This document shows positions 62,120-64,000 of a stretch of DNA of 64,000 nucleotides, one piece after another (position 1 is the stretch's first letter; each line of letters begins with the position of its first letter). The notes under the pieces are model-generated. The model ran no database searches. It was not told the origin of the DNA and was given only the letters and a program-made list of their open reading frames with translations. Source of the stretch: Agapanthus africanus (Eukaryota; Streptophyta; Magnoliopsida; Asparagales; Amaryllidaceae); NCBI GenBank assembly GCA_030015575.1, contig JASDDO010000016.1, forward strand, positions 174,714,815-174,778,814, in the 5' to 3' direction. A program made the position numbers and the translations under genes.

Positions 62120-62310
62120 TGAATCATGGATGATAGGTCGTACGTGATATTAGGCTGTACCCTCGTTGTCTTAAAGGTTGATAGGTTCCCTAATGTTTTA
62201 AATGCCGCCGTACGATGACCTTTTCCGTACGTTATGAGGTTTACTTGATGATTTGATCCATACCCTTGACTAGAGGATGTCGTACGATGGATTATACCGT
62301 ACGTGATGTT
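62120..62310 (+). repeat. repeated CGTACG(A/T)GAT motifs in LTR H
   Basis: TCGTACGTGAT (62130), CCGTACGATG (62211), CCGTACGTTATG (62227), TCGTACGATGGAT (62281) and CCGTACGTGATG (62299) form a loose series with two paired units about 70 bp apart. Not present in the LTR of I. Confidence 0.65.
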
Positions 62311-62455
62311 GTGAGGCTGGATGCCGATTGATAGATTCACCGACTCGGTCTTGTAGACACGTATATCTTACAGCTTTTAGCTTGATGATTTAACTTATGC
62401 TGCATTCATGATATTATCATTGCATTGCATATACTTGTGTTAGTACAATTACACC

Positions 62456-62521
62456 ATTATCGATGATGCGTATGTTACACGTACACAGATTTGCCGGCTC
62501 ACACACATCATCATCGATAAT
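62456..62521 (+). other. large hairpin with 40-nt loop in gypsy LTR (H)
   Basis: ATTATCGATGATG (62456-62468) and CATCATCGATAAT (62509-62521) are perfect reverse complements of 13 bp enclosing exactly 40 nt. Counterpart of 4221-4282. Confidence 0.87.
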
Positions 62522-63218
62522 TGCCATGTCACTACACAGTAGCATTGCTGCATCATGATATGACTCCTTGCATAATTTGCTTGGTATTGTTGCATATGCA
62601 CCTTTATACGATGTTGTATTTGACTTTGGAGAAATTGGGAACCGTAGGATATATTTTAAAAACTGAAATCTTTTAAAAGAGCGGTTTTCCCTTAATATGA
62701 TACATCACTGTGCCATGTTGCATGATACACAGATATGCTTACACTTCTATCATATGTCGCATACGTCATGCTTTATGATTTTACGCATTGAGATATGCTG
62801 TTTTCATGAGATTTATGGATTTGAGAACCGTGGCTATTTGAAAGAAAGTAAATACTGTTTTAAAAACCCGGTTTTTCTTGATATGAATTTCATTGCGTCC
62901 ACCATGTATATTCTCGGTTCTGAGTGTGACATGTAAAACCCGATTCGAGGAGGCGGATGAGGCCGATTACGGGTACATGGTGGACCCGATATGGTACCCC
63001 GGGGCAAGAAAGGGATGTTGTGCATATAGACGGTGAGCCCGGCAGAGGGACTACTACCTACCGGTGATTGGTTAGACCCGGCGGTTATCCGGAAGGTACC
63101 GACCGGAGTCGAGAGATGAATATGAGATGACCCGTACTGCCGGGGCCGAGGGCCGATTCCGCAGACGGAGTCCGAGGGCCGATCCGGACTGACGGAGCCT
63201 GATATATATGAGGATTTA

Positions 63219-63390
63219 CGTGTCGATACTGGACACGGGTTTCATGATGTTTTTGAGTGTCGAGGTTGGACACTCCAATTCCATGATTTTGATGTGTCGC
63301 GAGGGACACACGTTGATTTATACCCTCATATTTTCATGCATATGCTTTTATGATATTTACATGCATGATATTGATGTGTCCTTGGTTGAC
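63219..63390 (+). repeat. series of GTGTC...GACAC hairpins in LTR H
   Basis: GTGTCGATACTGGACAC (63221), GTGTCGAGGTTGGACAC (63258) and GTGTCGCGAGGGACAC (63294) are each self-complementary at their ends; a weaker one (GTGTCCTTGGTTGAC) lies at 63376. Element I has one such unit at about 4898-4917. Confidence 0.75.
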
Positions 63391-63392
63391 GC

Positions 63393-63470
63393 GTGGACGA
63401 GATCCACATGCACACATACTTTGAGTATATGGATGGACGAGTTCCACATGCATACAGACTTTGATTATAT
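63393..63470 (+). repeat. tandem pair of 40-bp units in LTR H
   Basis: GTGGACGAGATCCACATGCA (63393) and its near copy starting at 63433 are 40 bp apart and agree through the following ACTTTGA-TATAT. Each begins with a small palindrome around GTGGA/TCCAC. Confidence 0.75.
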
Positions 63471-63619
63471 TATTGGATAATATCAGCTACCTATAGACTC
63501 GAGTTTATTGTTGGCACATATACGACCTGGTCACCCTAGATATCATAGTATTACCTTTTTGATATAATTGACCTAGAAGTCGTTGTTTATTCGATTTTTG
63601 CTTGTAGATGTTTTTTCTA

Positions 63620-63655
63620 CTCACGAGTTGGCAACTCACCCCCGTTGTGCCACAG
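63620..63655 (+). other. conserved palindromic block in gypsy LTR (H)
   Basis: Almost identical to 5154-5193 of element I, including GAGTTG-G-CAACTC and GTGCCACAGT. Confidence 0.75.
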
Positions 63656-64000
63656 TTTCTTGTAGGTCTTGCCGTACAGGTTTCATTGAGGCTTTCTGGC
63701 ACACTGCTCCCTTTCTGGGTGATTGCTTTGGTAGGTGGATTCACTCGCATCGTGACCACTCTTGTATATTATTTTCATTATTGTATCTAGAAACTCCATC
63801 AACCAGACATGTATATTTATTTCAGACTTAGAGACTAGAGTTGTTTATCATTTCGACCGTAGAGTCGCGCTTGTATTATTATGTGTTTTCTTGTTGTTTT
63901 AAGTTTCCTGTTGAGTTTTGATTCTCGTCCTTCGGCGTTGTATATTATATTGCTTGCGTGGTTGTGACCGTCGATTGACGAAGAGCTAGCTCCCGCTTGA

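Larger units (their letters stand above)
23821..64000 (-). mobile_element. Ty1/copia element F (minus), hosting C, G and H
   Basis: F's own sequence in the window is in pieces: 23821-24460 and 53722-55098 (3' LTR split by C), 55099-56496 and 58486-60090 (pol split by solo LTR G). From 60091 it is interrupted by gypsy LTR H, and the rest lies beyond the window. The 64000 end is therefore only the window edge. The left target duplication would be AATCC (23816-23820). The 3' LTR sums to 2,017 bp. Family as for C and D, with the LTR end CACTAACA next to the polypurine tract. Broken in several places. Confidence 0.85.
60091..64000 (+). repeat. gypsy (Tekay-like) LTR, element H, cut by window edge
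   Basis: It starts TGTAACATTATGG directly in F's pol; the target duplication would be CAAAG (60086-60090). It shares the order of blocks with the LTR of element I: hairpin GTAGAT/ATCTAC (61450-61465), the 40-nt-loop hairpin (62456-62521), a TACCCCGGGGCAAGA block (62992), a GTGTC/GGACAC series (63219-63390), the palindromic block (63620-63655) and GAAGAGCTAGCTCCCGCTTG at the very end. By that comparison some 300 bases remain beyond the edge. The first 1.3 kb include an A- and G-rich stretch (60305-60360). Short frames such as 60353-60571 are not supported as genes. Whether this is a 5', 3' or solo LTR cannot be seen. Confidence 0.88.

Overview
The window is repeat DNA from a flowering-plant nuclear genome, probably a large one. 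Essentially every base can be assigned to LTR retrotransposons, and no host gene, tRNA, rRNA or plain DNA transposon was found. The plant origin rests on Ty3/gypsy chromovirus (Tekay-like) pol and long LTRs, on several Ty1/copia elements of a Tork/Angela-like type (2-kb LTRs, PBS matching plant initiator-Met tRNA), and on the nested layout. The species cannot be told. All elements are treated as fossils. Divergences are my eye counts. Ages assume 1.3e-8 substitutions per site per year and are rough.

Left side (1-22129), all on +. A Tekay-like gypsy element (I) enters from the left edge with the end of pol and its 3' LTR (1-5822). It is inserted in the 5' LTR of copia element A (5823-15445), whose LTRs differ by about 0.7%. 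A is itself inserted in the leader of a much older, decayed copia element B (15446-22129). A stretch of unassigned DNA with a 60-bp minisatellite follows (22130-23022).

Right side (23023-64000), copia elements on the minus strand stacked like Russian dolls. An LTR fragment J (23023-23820) is interrupted by element F (from 23821, past the right edge). F's 3' LTR is split by element C (24461-53716, TSD GATTC, LTRs about 2.3% apart). C's leader is split by element D (31636-50856, TSD GTGCG, about 1.1%). D's leader is split by element E (38836-48415, TSD CAACA, about 0.55%). F's pol also carries a solo LTR, G (56497-58480, TSD TAGGT). F is finally cut at 60091 by the LTR of a second Tekay-like gypsy element, H, which runs off the window. 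LTR divergence falls at each inner level, as the nesting requires.

How the parts relate: only D shows a recognisable gag followed by protease, integrase, reverse transcriptase and RNase H. A and C have pol but no visible gag, with the same short leader-to-protease junction. B and E carry deeply decayed pol that is decayed in the same way in both, yet E has the youngest LTRs here. This suggests a tiered system in which gag-less and pol-dead elements were copied in trans by D-like partners. A possible handle for this is a GC-rich leader hairpin about 190-200 nt after the PBS in A, C, D and E, whose two arms change together. The two gypsy LTRs share a different hairpin with unlike stems but the same 40-nt loop length. 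These two structured elements are the most interesting observations in the window.
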